From contig DMVN01000175.1 in NCBI GenBank assembly GCA_003476685.1, positions 409 through 8,065 of the forward strand: a stretch of 7,657 bases of DNA. Direction: 5' to 3'. This DNA comes from Acidobacteriota bacterium (lineage in GTDB: Bacteria; Acidobacteriota; Aminicenantia; Aminicenantales; Saccharicenantaceae). Position 1 is the first letter of the stretch. Every line of letters starts with the position of its first letter. The notes below the pieces were generated by a model. It did no database searches. It had not been told where the DNA came from and saw nothing but the letters and a program-made list of their open reading frames with translations. Below are positions 1-5,885 of this stretch, one piece after another. The translations under genes and the position numbers were made by a program.

Positions 1-1
1 G

Positions 2-193
2 GCAGCTGATTTTAACCACCTGGGCGAAAGCGTTTCCAGCAGCGGCGACCGGGTGCTGCTCAAGGTTTACGAAGAAGAGAAAATTGACCAGGTGATAAAC
101 CTGGTGCAGCAGAAAAAGGGAAAAATCATCTCCCTGATTCCCAGGACCGAGACCCTGGAAGATATCTTCGTCAACATGGTGAAGAGCCAATGA
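2..193 (+). CDS. ABC transporter ATP-binding protein, C-terminal end (partial)
   Basis: This is the last 63 codons of a gene that begins before the window; the reading frame enters at base 2 and ends at TGA 191-193. The visible protein ends in a short alpha/beta accessory region and then a PRTETLEDIFVNMVKSQ tail. A 'tLEdiFv.lv' tail is the usual ending of NatA/CcmA/YhaQ-type ATPases that pair with ABC-2 permeases. No Walker A, Walker B or signature motif falls inside the window, so the family call rests on this tail and on the permease that follows immediately. The stop codon overlaps the permease start (ATGA), which implies translational coupling and a two-protein transporter, probably an exporter or a system acting on membrane components. 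The substrate cannot be read from the sequence. Confidence 0.8.
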   Translation, partial: AADFNHLGESVSSSGDRVLLKVYEEEKIDQVINLVQQKKGKIISLIPRTETLEDIFVNMVKSQ

Positions 194-954
194 AAATCAC
201 CACCATCGCCCTGAATACTTTCAAGGAAGCCAAGAGGGACCGGGTTCTGTACCTGCTGTTTTTCTTCGTGGCCATCTGCCTGCTGTTCTCCCGCTTCCTG
301 GCCCTGCTAACGGTCGGCGACCGGGTGAAAATCATCAAGGACGTGGGGCTGGCTTCCATTTCACTCTTCGGCATGCTGATGGCCATTTTGATGGGCACCG
401 GTCTGGTTTACAAGGAAATAGACAAGAAAACCATTTTCACCTTGCTGGCCAAACCCATCCACCGGGCCGAGTTTCTGCTGGGAAAATTCCTGGGGCTGGT
501 GCTGACCATTTTCATCATGACCGGGCTGATGACCGTGGTCTTCATGCTGATTCTGTTCCTTCATACCTTTACCGTGGATTGGAAAATCCTGCTGGCCATT
601 CTTTACATATTTTTTGAACTGTGTTTGATGACGGCCGTAGCCCTGCTGTTTTCGACCTTCACCACACCCATCCTGGCTTCGCTTTACTCTCTGGCCTTTT
701 ATCTCATCGGGCATCTGTCCTGGAGCCTGGAGATGCTGATTAAGAAGGTCAAGAGCGGGGCGGGGCAGGCGGCCCTGCGGCTGCTGTACACGGTGCTCCC
801 GGACCTGGAGAATTTTAACTTCAAGACCGAGGTGGTGCACAACCTGCCGCTTCCGGCCAAGCTGCTTGGCTGGAGCTTTATTTACGGAGTGGTCTACACG
901 GCTTTCCTGCTGCTGCTGGCCATGCTGGTCTTCCGGCGACGTGATTTTATCTGA
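190..954 (+). CDS. ABC-2 type transporter permease
   Basis: A 254-residue integral membrane protein, expected to form the channel half of an ABC exporter with the ATPase encoded just upstream. About six hydrophobic segments are visible, near residues 20-40, 55-73, 98-124, 131-155, 158-177 and 225-247. The cytoplasmic loop after the second segment has the pattern VYKEIDKKTIFTLLAKPIHR, followed by 'EFLLGKFLGL'; this coupling-loop sequence is characteristic of NosY/ABC-2 permeases. The C-terminus FRRRDFI is also typical. Length is normal for the family. The start is ATG 190, which shares bases with the upstream TGA; only a weak AAGAG precedes it, so reinitiation after the ATPase gene is likely. 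The transported substrate is unknown. Family is confident; function beyond ABC export is not. Confidence 0.88.
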   Translation: MKITTIALNTFKEAKRDRVLYLLFFFVAICLLFSRFLALLTVGDRVKIIKDVGLASISLFGMLMAILMGTGLVYKEIDKKTIFTLLAKPIHRAEFLLGKFLGLVLTIFIMTGLMTVVFMLILFLHTFTVDWKILLAILYIFFELCLMTAVALLFSTFTTPILASLYSLAFYLIGHLSWSLEMLIKKVKSGAGQAALRLLYTVLPDLENFNFKTEVVHNLPLPAKLLGWSFIYGVVYTAFLLLLAMLVFRRRDFI

Positions 955-1169
955 GAGCGAGAGGGGCGAGAGATGGAGGAGTCGGAGGCCATAAGTATGG
1001 GGCGAGGCAGGAGGAAATGAGAGTACGGGAAGGGAAAGAGAAGAGCGGAAAAGGAGCAAGAACAAAGAGAAAAAGGGAAAATTAAGTAGGCCTCAAGATT
1101 TCATGGATGAACTTTAATAACTAAATTTAGGTGAGATAACGGGATAAACGGAGATAATAAGGCTGGAGA
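955..1169. other. Intergenic region with polypurine tract
   Basis: No gene is supported here. The first ~125 bases (955-1080) are strongly purine-rich on the + strand, roughly 85% A or G by eye, built from GAG, GGA and AAGAG-like words. From about 1085 the composition switches to AT-rich sequence without a convincing terminator. I see no clear promoter; AT-rich words around 1110-1135 could hide one but none has two good boxes. Confidence 0.5.
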
Positions 1170-1418
1170 ATGGCAAGCTGGAACAAAAGGTTTAAGATTA
1201 AGGATGGAAAGGTAAGTTTAAGAGCCAAGGCGGGTCTGAGAGCTTACATCAGTGCAGGAAGTATCAAGACCAGCGCACTGGAGGAAGACAAACAGCAAAT
1301 AATCATAAATGAAATTAATGGAAAGAAGCTCCCAACAAAAGAATTCATGACTAAAAATAATAAGAGCCAGAGATTCAGTCCTGACCGGGAAATAATCAAT
1401 AACGTAATTGAACTATAA
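1170..1418 (+). CDS. Small hypothetical protein, doubtful
   Basis: An 82-residue, basic, lysine- and asparagine-rich open frame that I do not recognise. It has no membrane segment, signal peptide, cysteine motif or known domain. Base composition is clearly more AT-rich than the genes on either side (many AAA, AAT, ATA and AGA codons), which fits either transferred DNA or a chance frame in an AT-rich spacer. AAGG (1159-1162) lies 7 nt before ATG 1170, an acceptable but weak ribosome binding site; GGAG at 1165-1168 is too close to serve. The stop falls 12 nt before the next gene, so it could be the leading gene of the TPR/prepilin peptidase operon. Against it: no recognised family and atypical codon use. 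Confidence 0.35.
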   Translation: MASWNKRFKIKDGKVSLRAKAGLRAYISAGSIKTSALEEDKQQIIINEINGKKLPTKEFMTKNNKSQRFSPDREIINNVIEL

Positions 1419-1430
1419 AAAGAAGAAAAG

Positions 1431-2309
1431 ATGAAAACAACGGAGGTAAGGAGCAGCGGCCAGAGGATGCTGCAGCACCAGAAGAATCTGCTGGTGCTGG
1501 GGCTGGTGGTTTCGCTGCTGGTGTTCTCCTGGCTGAAGATTCAGACGGATAAAGTGGCCCGGACCAGGGTGCCGGGTTCGTCCATCATTTACCTGCCGTC
1601 GGGGAAATATCTGAAGCATATGACTTTCGGCTACTCATCGCTGGCGGCGGACCTGATTTACCTATGGGCCATTCAGTACTACGGGACTTATGAAATCACC
1701 GACCGCTTCCAGTATCTGGAGCACATTTTTTCCATCATCGCCGAGCTGGACCCGAAGTATGTTGACCCCTATGAAGTGGGAGCTTTGATTGCGGTCTATG
1801 ATGCCCATGACCCGAAGTTAGCCTATAAAATTCTGGACATGGGGCTGGAGAAAAATCCCGACAGCTGGATTTTCCCCTTCCAGGCCGGTCACATCGCTCA
1901 GATGCAGAAAGATTTTGAGGTGGCCAGGGAATATTACCGGAAAGCTATGGAGATTCCAGGAGCCCCGCCGATAGTGAAAAGGCTTTATGCCAATGCCACC
2001 TTCAGGACGATGAATTACCAGGAAGCCTGGGAGATGTGGAAGGAAGTCTATGAAACAGCCCAGGAAGACTGGGTGAAGGAGATTGCCTACAACCATCTTT
2101 ACCGGGTCAAATCAACGGTGGATACTGAGGTCCTGGGCGAGGCGGTTAAGAAATACCGGGAGAGATTCGGGCGGTGGCCGGCTGACCTGGGGCAGCTGGT
2201 GCGGGCGGGGTTGATAAAGGAAGTGCCGAAGGATTTGGATGGAAAGGATTATGTCTATGAGGCCAGGACGGGCGAGGTGAAGCCGGCGAGGGTGTGGTGG
2301 AAACGCTGA
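1431..2309 (+). CDS. Membrane-anchored TPR-like protein with pseudopilin-like C-terminal segment
   Basis: A 292-residue protein with a short basic N-terminus, one membrane anchor at about residues 19-36, and a soluble, probably periplasmic, helical domain. Residues ~90-210 show TPR-like helix pairs, for example around 'AYKILDMGLEKNPDSWIFPF' and 'FEVAREYYRKAMEIPGAPP'. Near residues 236-280 the pattern 'AVKKYRERFGRWPADLGQLV' followed by a Y-V-Y segment resembles the C-terminal part of type II secretion pseudopilins and of TPR proteins linked to them. It overlaps the prepilin peptidase gene by 16 bases, so a role in pilus or secretion assembly is a reasonable inference but not shown. The start could be ATG 1431, preceded by AGAAG, or ATG 1467, preceded by AGAGG with almost no spacing; 1431 keeps a basic N-terminus before the anchor. 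Confidence 0.75.
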   Translation: MKTTEVRSSGQRMLQHQKNLLVLGLVVSLLVFSWLKIQTDKVARTRVPGSSIIYLPSGKYLKHMTFGYSSLAADLIYLWAIQYYGTYEITDRFQYLEHIFSIIAELDPKYVDPYEVGALIAVYDAHDPKLAYKILDMGLEKNPDSWIFPFQAGHIAQMQKDFEVAREYYRKAMEIPGAPPIVKRLYANATFRTMNYQEAWEMWKEVYETAQEDWVKEIAYNHLYRVKSTVDTEVLGEAVKKYRERFGRWPADLGQLVRAGLIKEVPKDLDGKDYVYEARTGEVKPARVWWKR

Positions 2310-3073
2310 GAGTGATTCTGGTAGCGGTGGTGGGGCTGGTCTGGGGTAGCTTCCTCAACGTGGTGATTTACCGGCTGCCGAGGGGCCTGAGCCTGGTGCG
2401 GCCGCCGTCGAGCTGTCCGAAGTGCGGGCGACGGATTAAGTGGTACGACAACATTCCGGTGCTGTCGTATGTGATACTGGGCGGAAAGTGCCGGTTCTGC
2501 CGGGCGAAAATTTCGGCGGTTTACCCGGTGGTTGAGGCCTTGACGTCAGCTTGTTTCGTGGTCGTTTATTTTCATAACCTGAGGTTTTTTGACCTGCAAT
2601 TTTTTGCCGATTGCCTTTTCGTGAGCGCCCTGATTGCCCTGGGATTTATAGATTTCTTTGAGCAGATTATTCCGGACCACATTTCGCTGCCGATGCTGAT
2701 TCTGGCCCTGGTTTACGCGCCTTTTAGGTATGACCTTAACCTGAGGCAGGCTTTGGTCGGGGCGGTGGCGGGCGGAGGATTCCTGTTTATCGTCTACCTG
2801 GTTTACCTGCTGTGGCGGAAGAAGGAAGGCCTGGGAATGGGCGACGTGATGATGATGCTGATGGTCGGGGCATACTTAGGCCTGAGCCGGACGATTCTGA
2901 CCTTGCTCCTGGCCTCGGTAGTCGGAGCGATATTTGGATTGCTGCTGATGAAATTCCGGGGGAAGGACCTGAAGTTTGCCCTGCCCTTCGGCAGTTTCAT
3001 CGCCCCGGCAGCCTTCGTGGCGCTGGTCTGGGGCGACCCCCTCATCACCTGGTACCTCTCCTTCTTCAAATAA
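2294..3073 (+). CDS. pilD: Prepilin peptidase / N-methyltransferase (type IV leader peptidase, A24 family)
   Basis: A 259-residue polytopic inner-membrane aspartic protease. The family cleaves the leader of type IV prepilins and pseudopilins on the cytoplasmic side and usually methylates the new N-terminus. The N-terminal methyltransferase-type domain is complete: 'GSFLNVVIYRLP' near residues 18-29, then the zinc-binding pairs C41/C44 and C66/C69 around 'WYDNIPVLSYVILGGKC'. The two catalytic aspartates are visible: D120 in 'GFIDFFEQIIPDHIS' and D184 in 'GLGMGD'. The acidic E123 after FIDFF differs from the usual basic residues of that loop but the aspartates are intact. Length matches PilD/PulO/GspO. 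The start is GTG 2294 or GTG 2297; the latter is better spaced from GAGGG at 2288-2292. Either start overlaps the upstream gene. No pilin gene is present in the window. Confidence 0.93.
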   Translation: MVETLRVILVAVVGLVWGSFLNVVIYRLPRGLSLVRPPSSCPKCGRRIKWYDNIPVLSYVILGGKCRFCRAKISAVYPVVEALTSACFVVVYFHNLRFFDLQFFADCLFVSALIALGFIDFFEQIIPDHISLPMLILALVYAPFRYDLNLRQALVGAVAGGGFLFIVYLVYLLWRKKEGLGMGDVMMMLMVGAYLGLSRTILTLLLASVVGAIFGLLLMKFRGKDLKFALPFGSFIAPAAFVALVWGDPLITWYLSFFK

Positions 3074-3074
3074 C

Positions 3075-3103
3075 GGGGGACACAATACTCGTTACCCTAT
3101 TTT
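3075..3103 (+). repeat. Family-A repeat, copy 1
   Basis: The core GGGGGACACAATACTCG is followed by the tail TTACCCTATTTT. It begins one base after the TAA of the prepilin peptidase gene and reads in the same direction. It is identical over 29 bases to copy 2 at 4072-4100. No strong internal hairpin is visible, unlike classical enterobacterial REPs. Confidence 0.9.
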
Positions 3104-3122
3104 ATTAACAAATTTTGTTAAT
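3104..3122. repeat. AT-rich perfect inverted repeat adjoining copy 1
   Basis: ATTAACAAA and TTTGTTAAT form a perfect 9-bp inverted repeat around a single central T, directly abutting the family-A repeat. It could be a protein-binding palindrome. It is too AT-rich and lacks the GC stem of a standard intrinsic terminator. Confidence 0.6.
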
Positions 3123-3393
3123 TCAGTGTCAACTATTCACTCTCCGGCGAAGCATATTTTTCGCTAATACATCTATTAGTTAGATAAGCTGGGCCGCTGG
3201 TGAAAGATAAACAGCCAGACCCCAGCCATAGACCTGGTAGGTGATCCATCTGATCCATTTTAGCAGCATGACCTTATACCGGTGTGTCCCGCAATCTGGC
3301 CATAATCGATAATCGGGTCGCGCCGCAAAAAGCTTTAGGGAATTTAATTCCGCATGATATAAAACCCCGACATGATGCGTCTTTATCTATATC
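3123..3393. other. Region upstream of the transposase, no gene
   Basis: No coding frame is supported in these 271 bases. Short inverted repeats are visible: CTAATA/TATTAG around 3164-3179, GCTGGG (3188-3193) with CCCAGC (3221-3226), GGAATT/AATTCC around a single T at 3339-3351, and CATGATAT (3353-3360) with ATATCATG (3389-3396), the last of which includes the transposase start codon. A GTGTGTCCCG stretch near 3281-3290 resembles an inverted, degraded GGGACAC core. No confident promoter is seen; TATAAA at 3357-3362 lacks a good partner box. Confidence 0.5.
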
Positions 3394-4059
3394 ATGACCA
3401 GAATTGCCAGAATCGTGGTGCCAGGCATACCGCATCATATAATTCAAAGGGGTAATCGTAACCAGAAAGTATTCTTTTCCGATAAAGACAAGAGCCTTTA
3501 TCTCGAAATTTTGAGATTCAATGCCACCAAACACAAGATGCAAGTTTGGTGCTATTGTTTGATGGATAATCATATACATCTAATAGCTGTTCCCGAAAGA
3601 GTTGACAGCCTGGCCCGAGCAATTGCTGAAACTCACAGGAAATACACTTACATGATAAACATTCGCCACAACTGGAAGGGTTTCCTCTTCCAGGGAAGAT
3701 TTAGTTCTTTCCCGATGGACGAAGCCTATCTATATTGCTGCGCAAGATATGTTGAGCGCAATCCGGTGAGAGCGGGGTTGGTTAATTTGGCTGAAGAATA
3801 CGCCTGGTCCAGCGCCAGAGCTCATGTATTCGGTTTTTTTGACCCGGTGCTGAGTCCCATGCCGCTCATAACTCAAATCCAGGACTGGAGTGCCTTCCTG
3901 CGCGGCCAGGAGAAAGAAGAAGATTTGGAGCAATTAAGAAAGAATCAATCTACCGGGCGTCCCCTCGGAGACGAGGTCTTCATCGAGCGTCTGGAAAAAC
4001 TCACAGGAAGAATATTAAAGATGAGGCGGCCAGGCCGCCCGAAAATAATGAGGCACTAA
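3394..4059 (+). CDS. REP-associated tyrosine transposase (RAYT, IS200/Y1 HUH family)
   Basis: A 221-residue single-strand DNA transposase of the Y1/HUH class. The N-terminal motif 'VVPGIPHHIIQRGNR' (residues ~8-22) is the hallmark opening of this family. The metal-binding HUH pair is H60 and H62 in 'CLMDNHIHLIAVP'. The probable catalytic tyrosine is Y119 in 'ARYVERNPVRAGLV', in the position where RAYTs carry a Y-x-x-x-NP motif. The C-terminus (~188-218) has the conserved 'TGRPLGDEVFIERLEKL' block and an AT-hook-like RRPGRPK. All key residues are present, so it looks intact. RAYTs act on REP-type repeats near their own gene and are often domesticated single-copy genes. Here identical 29-bp repeats flank it. 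ATG 3394 has no visible Shine-Dalgarno sequence and sits inside an inverted repeat, suggesting low or controlled expression. Confidence 0.92.
   Translation: MTRIARIVVPGIPHHIIQRGNRNQKVFFSDKDKSLYLEILRFNATKHKMQVWCYCLMDNHIHLIAVPERVDSLARAIAETHRKYTYMINIRHNWKGFLFQGRFSSFPMDEAYLYCCARYVERNPVRAGLVNLAEEYAWSSARAHVFGFFDPVLSPMPLITQIQDWSAFLRGQEKEEDLEQLRKNQSTGRPLGDEVFIERLEKLTGRILKMRRPGRPKIMRH
4025..4039 (+). repeat. GC-rich hairpin inside the transposase 3' end
   Basis: GGCGGC and GCCGCC pair perfectly around a 3-nt loop, within the codons for the AT-hook-like RRPGRP stretch. There is no following T-run, so it is not a terminator. It may be only a by-product of the Arg/Pro/Gly codons. Confidence 0.4.
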
Positions 4060-4071
4060 AGGGGGAAAAAA

Positions 4072-4100
4072 GGGGGACACAATACTCGTTACCCTATTTT
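4072..4100 (+). repeat. Family-A repeat, copy 2
   Basis: Identical over 29 bases to copy 1 and in the same direction. It starts 12 nt after the TAA of the transposase gene, preceded by GGGGG and AAAAAA, which may be a partial second core. Confidence 0.9.
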
Positions 4101-4128
4101 GCGAGGAAGATATTTTGCAAAGAAGATA
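4097..4128. repeat. 16-bp tandem duplication
   Basis: TTTTGCGAGGAAGATA (4097-4112) is followed directly by TTTTGCAAAGAAGATA (4113-4128), 14 of 16 bases identical. The first unit begins within the tail of repeat copy 2, so the duplication arose after, or together with, placement of that repeat. Confidence 0.75.
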
Positions 4129-4154
4129 TCTGGCTGAAATCTTGCCGGAATCAG

Positions 4155-4349
4155 GCTATCATTTGAGCTAGTGAGCTAGCGTTTGGCTAACGGGTGGCCA
4201 GCGTTTGGCTTAAATTCGACTAGCCTTTGGCAAACATTTAGTTAGCATTTAGCTGGGTTGAGCTAGCACTTGGCTGGCATTGAGGTGGCGTTGAGTTAAT
4301 GTTGAGCAGGTATTTAGCTGGAGTTTAGATAATTTTTGCCCAACATTTG
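4155..4349. repeat. Degenerate 11-bp tandem repeat array
   Basis: From 4175 to 4349 the sequence divides into 16 successive units, fifteen of 11 bp and one of 10 bp, with a loose consensus GCTAGCRTTTG. Good examples are GCTAGCGTTTG (4175), GCCAGCGTTTG (4197), GTTAGCATTTA (4241), GCTAGCACTTG (4262) and GCTGGCATTGA (4273). One further unit, GCTATCATTTG, lies at 4155-4165 before a 9-bp interruption. The period is not a multiple of three and stops are frequent, so it is not coding. Confidence 0.85.
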
Positions 4350-4440
4350 CGCTTAATAAATTAATAAAAAATTCAATTAACTTCGATAAAATTAATTAGA
4401 TTAATTAGGAAAAAAGAAATGAAACGAAATGAAATGAAAA
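4350..4440. repeat. AT-rich spacer with 9-bp and 5-bp tandem repeats
   Basis: ATTAATTAG occurs twice in perfect tandem (4391-4399 and 4400-4408). Five GAAAN pentamers follow each other exactly at 4416-4440 (GAAAT, GAAAC, GAAAT, GAAAT, GAAAA), running into family-A copy 3. No gene is seen. This completes a 340-bp gap made almost wholly of short tandem repeats. Confidence 0.75.
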
Positions 4441-4467
4441 ATTGGGTAAACGAGTATTGTGTCCCCC
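4437..4467 (-). repeat. Family-A repeat, copy 3 (inverted)
   Basis: On the - strand it reads GGGGGACACAATACTCG and then TTTACCCAATTTT, so the 17-nt core is intact and the tail differs slightly from copies 1 and 2. It begins 3 nt after the tilS stop codon and reads in the sense direction of tilS. With copy 2 it forms a convergent pair enclosing the tandem-repeat region. Confidence 0.88.
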
Positions 4468-4470
4468 ATT

Positions 4471-5877
4471 TCAAGGCAAATCTATCTTCTCAATAAGAAA
4501 AATGTTGCGGGTGGCGGCTGTGACCTTGAAATCGGCGGCTACCGGCAGTCCGGGCACCCAGACAATTCTGCCGTCCGAGACAAAGACCGGGAGAAGCTGG
4601 CGCATTTCGACGGGAATTTTTCTCTCGCGAAGCAGGTCCTTCAATTTTTTCTCACCGTCCAGGCCCAGCGGCCGGTATTTATCGCCCAGTTTGCGGCTGC
4701 GCATTTCCAGCGGGAATCTCAGCCTGTCGGCATCAAGGTAACATCTGGTGTAGTCATCATACTCAGGCGGCCCCAGCGACGCGGCGGAAACCAGGCGGCC
4801 GCTGAATTCCCAGCAGTCATGAAGGCGAATGGTCTGCCGCCCATCCCACCAAAAGGAAAATCCGGTCCTTTTTTGCCCGGTTTCCAGGCGCTTGAGCCAG
4901 CCGCCTTCGTTTATCAGGACTTTATCCTTGCCCCAGCTGAATTTCTGCCCTTCTGCGAGCCTCAAGACAGCCTCGGTCTGGTCAAAGCTCGGCGACTCCA
5001 GACCCAGCGTCAGGTGCAGGAACTTCCTGATCAGGCGCCTGGCCACGGCCATCGGCATTTCCTTCAGGGCCCGCATATCAAGTTCAAAAATTGGGGATCG
5101 AGTATTGTGTCCCCCTTTTTTATGGCGGCCGCAGCAGCCGCGGGTGACTACTGGCCACATCCCCTCCACCAGCTCGGCCAGGGCTTCGTTTTCATCCTGG
5201 GCAATCAGGGCTAGCTGTGCCAGGTGGCTGACCACTTCGGGGTCAAACTCTTTCTCCAGGTGCGGAATAAGTTCCAGCCGGATTTTATTCCTGAGGATAG
5301 CCTTATCCAGGTTGGTTTCGTCCAGCCGGAATTTAATTCCCCTGTCGCCCAGATATTGCTCTATTTCCTGCCGACGCAGCCACAGCAGCGGCCGGACCAC
5401 CCGACCGGCCCGAAGCCTGATGGCCTGAAGCCCTTCCAGTCCCGTCCCCCGGAATATCCTCATCAGAACCGTTTCGGCCTGGTCAGTCATAGTGTGGGCA
5501 GTGAGCACCAGGTCAGCACCCCACCTGTCGGCAACCTTTTCCAGAAACTCATAACGCTTGAGACGCCCGGCCTCCTCCAGGTTCAGTTTGTTGTGCCTGG
5601 CATATTCCCGAACTCTTCCGCGGCCTACGAAGAGCTTAAGCTTCAGCTTCCTGGCCAGCTGCCGGACAAAGCGCTCGTCGGCCGCGGCGCTCGCTCTTAA
5701 TTGGTGGTTGAAATGGGCCAGGGCCAGGTCCAGCTCCGGCCAGTCTTTCTTCAACTCCAGCAACAGGTGCACGAGGGCTACCGAGTCCTGGCCGCCGGAA
5801 ACAGCCACCAGCAGACGGGCTTGAGGTCCGAAAAGCTGGTTGGCCTCAACGAATCTTTTGAATTTCTGGTAAATCAT
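4471..5877 (-). CDS. tilS: tRNA(Ile)-lysidine synthetase with in-frame repeat insertion
   Basis: A 468-residue cytoplasmic enzyme that uses ATP and lysine to convert C34 of tRNA-Ile(CAU) to lysidine, switching its decoding from AUG to AUA. The N-type ATP pyrophosphatase domain is clear: the PP-loop SGGQDS at residues 27-32, 'HFNHQLR' at ~55-61, 'TAHTMTDQAETVLMR' at ~126-140 and a 'DETN' segment near 186-189. The C-terminal substrate-binding domain spans ~386-460 ('MRSRKLGDKYRPLGL', 'VPGLPVAADFKVT'). Between the two, residues ~252-264 are encoded by a family-A repeat (5087-5115), and flanking residues 247-251 also look non-native. The frame stays open and length is normal to slightly long, so the enzyme is probably functional. 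ATG 5877 gives the standard N-terminus but has no Shine-Dalgarno sequence; the gene starts 8 nt after a tRNA. Confidence 0.95.
   Translation of the reverse strand: MIYQKFKRFVEANQLFGPQARLLVAVSGGQDSVALVHLLLELKKDWPELDLALAHFNHQLRASAAADERFVRQLARKLKLKLFVGRGRVREYARHNKLNLEEAGRLKRYEFLEKVADRWGADLVLTAHTMTDQAETVLMRIFRGTGLEGLQAIRLRAGRVVRPLLWLRRQEIEQYLGDRGIKFRLDETNLDKAILRNKIRLELIPHLEKEFDPEVVSHLAQLALIAQDENEALAELVEGMWPVVTRGCCGRHKKGGHNTRSPIFELDMRALKEMPMAVARRLIRKFLHLTLGLESPSFDQTEAVLRLAEGQKFSWGKDKVLINEGGWLKRLETGQKRTGFSFWWDGRQTIRLHDCWEFSGRLVSAASLGPPEYDDYTRCYLDADRLRFPLEMRSRKLGDKYRPLGLDGEKKLKDLLRERKIPVEMRQLLPVFVSDGRIVWVPGLPVAADFKVTAATRNIFLIEKIDLP
5087..5115 (-). repeat. Family-A repeat, copy 4 (inside tilS)
   Basis: On the - strand the 17-nt core GGGGGACACAATACTCG is perfect and the tail ATCCCCAATTTT is diverged; overall 26 of 29 bases match copies 1 and 2. 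It is preceded by AAAAAA, as copy 2 is. It lies in the sense direction of tilS and is translated, giving K-G-G-H-N-T-R-S-P-I with no stop and no frame change. Confidence 0.9.
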
Positions 5878-5885
5878 AATGAAAA

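Larger units (their letters stand above)
3075..4100 (+). mobile_element. RAYT unit bounded by identical 29-bp direct repeats
   Basis: A segment of about 1 kb holding a REP-associated tyrosine transposase gene, with a perfect 29-bp copy of the family-A repeat at each end (3075-3103 and 4072-4100), both in the same orientation as the gene. RAYTs are known to be flanked by, and to act on, short REP-type repeats that they do not carry as classical terminal inverted repeats. The 271-bp upstream part holds several short inverted repeats. The boundaries are my inference from the two direct repeats. Confidence 0.6.

Noticed and set aside
361..1065. 234-residue - strand frame opposite the ABC permease
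   Set aside because: The product is Gln/His/Pro-rich with no domain, and the opposite strand encodes a convincing membrane permease.
3357..3362. TATAAA as a promoter -10 box for the transposase gene
   Set aside because: No acceptable -35 box lies 16-18 bp upstream, so I do not report it as a promoter.
4155..4349. Coding repeat protein in the 11-bp array
   Set aside because: An 11-bp period shifts frame at each unit and stops occur in all frames.
4459..5214. Long + strand frame opposite tilS
   Set aside because: It is antisense to a clearly conserved TilS protein, has no recognisable family or start signal, and is explained by codon bias of the real gene.
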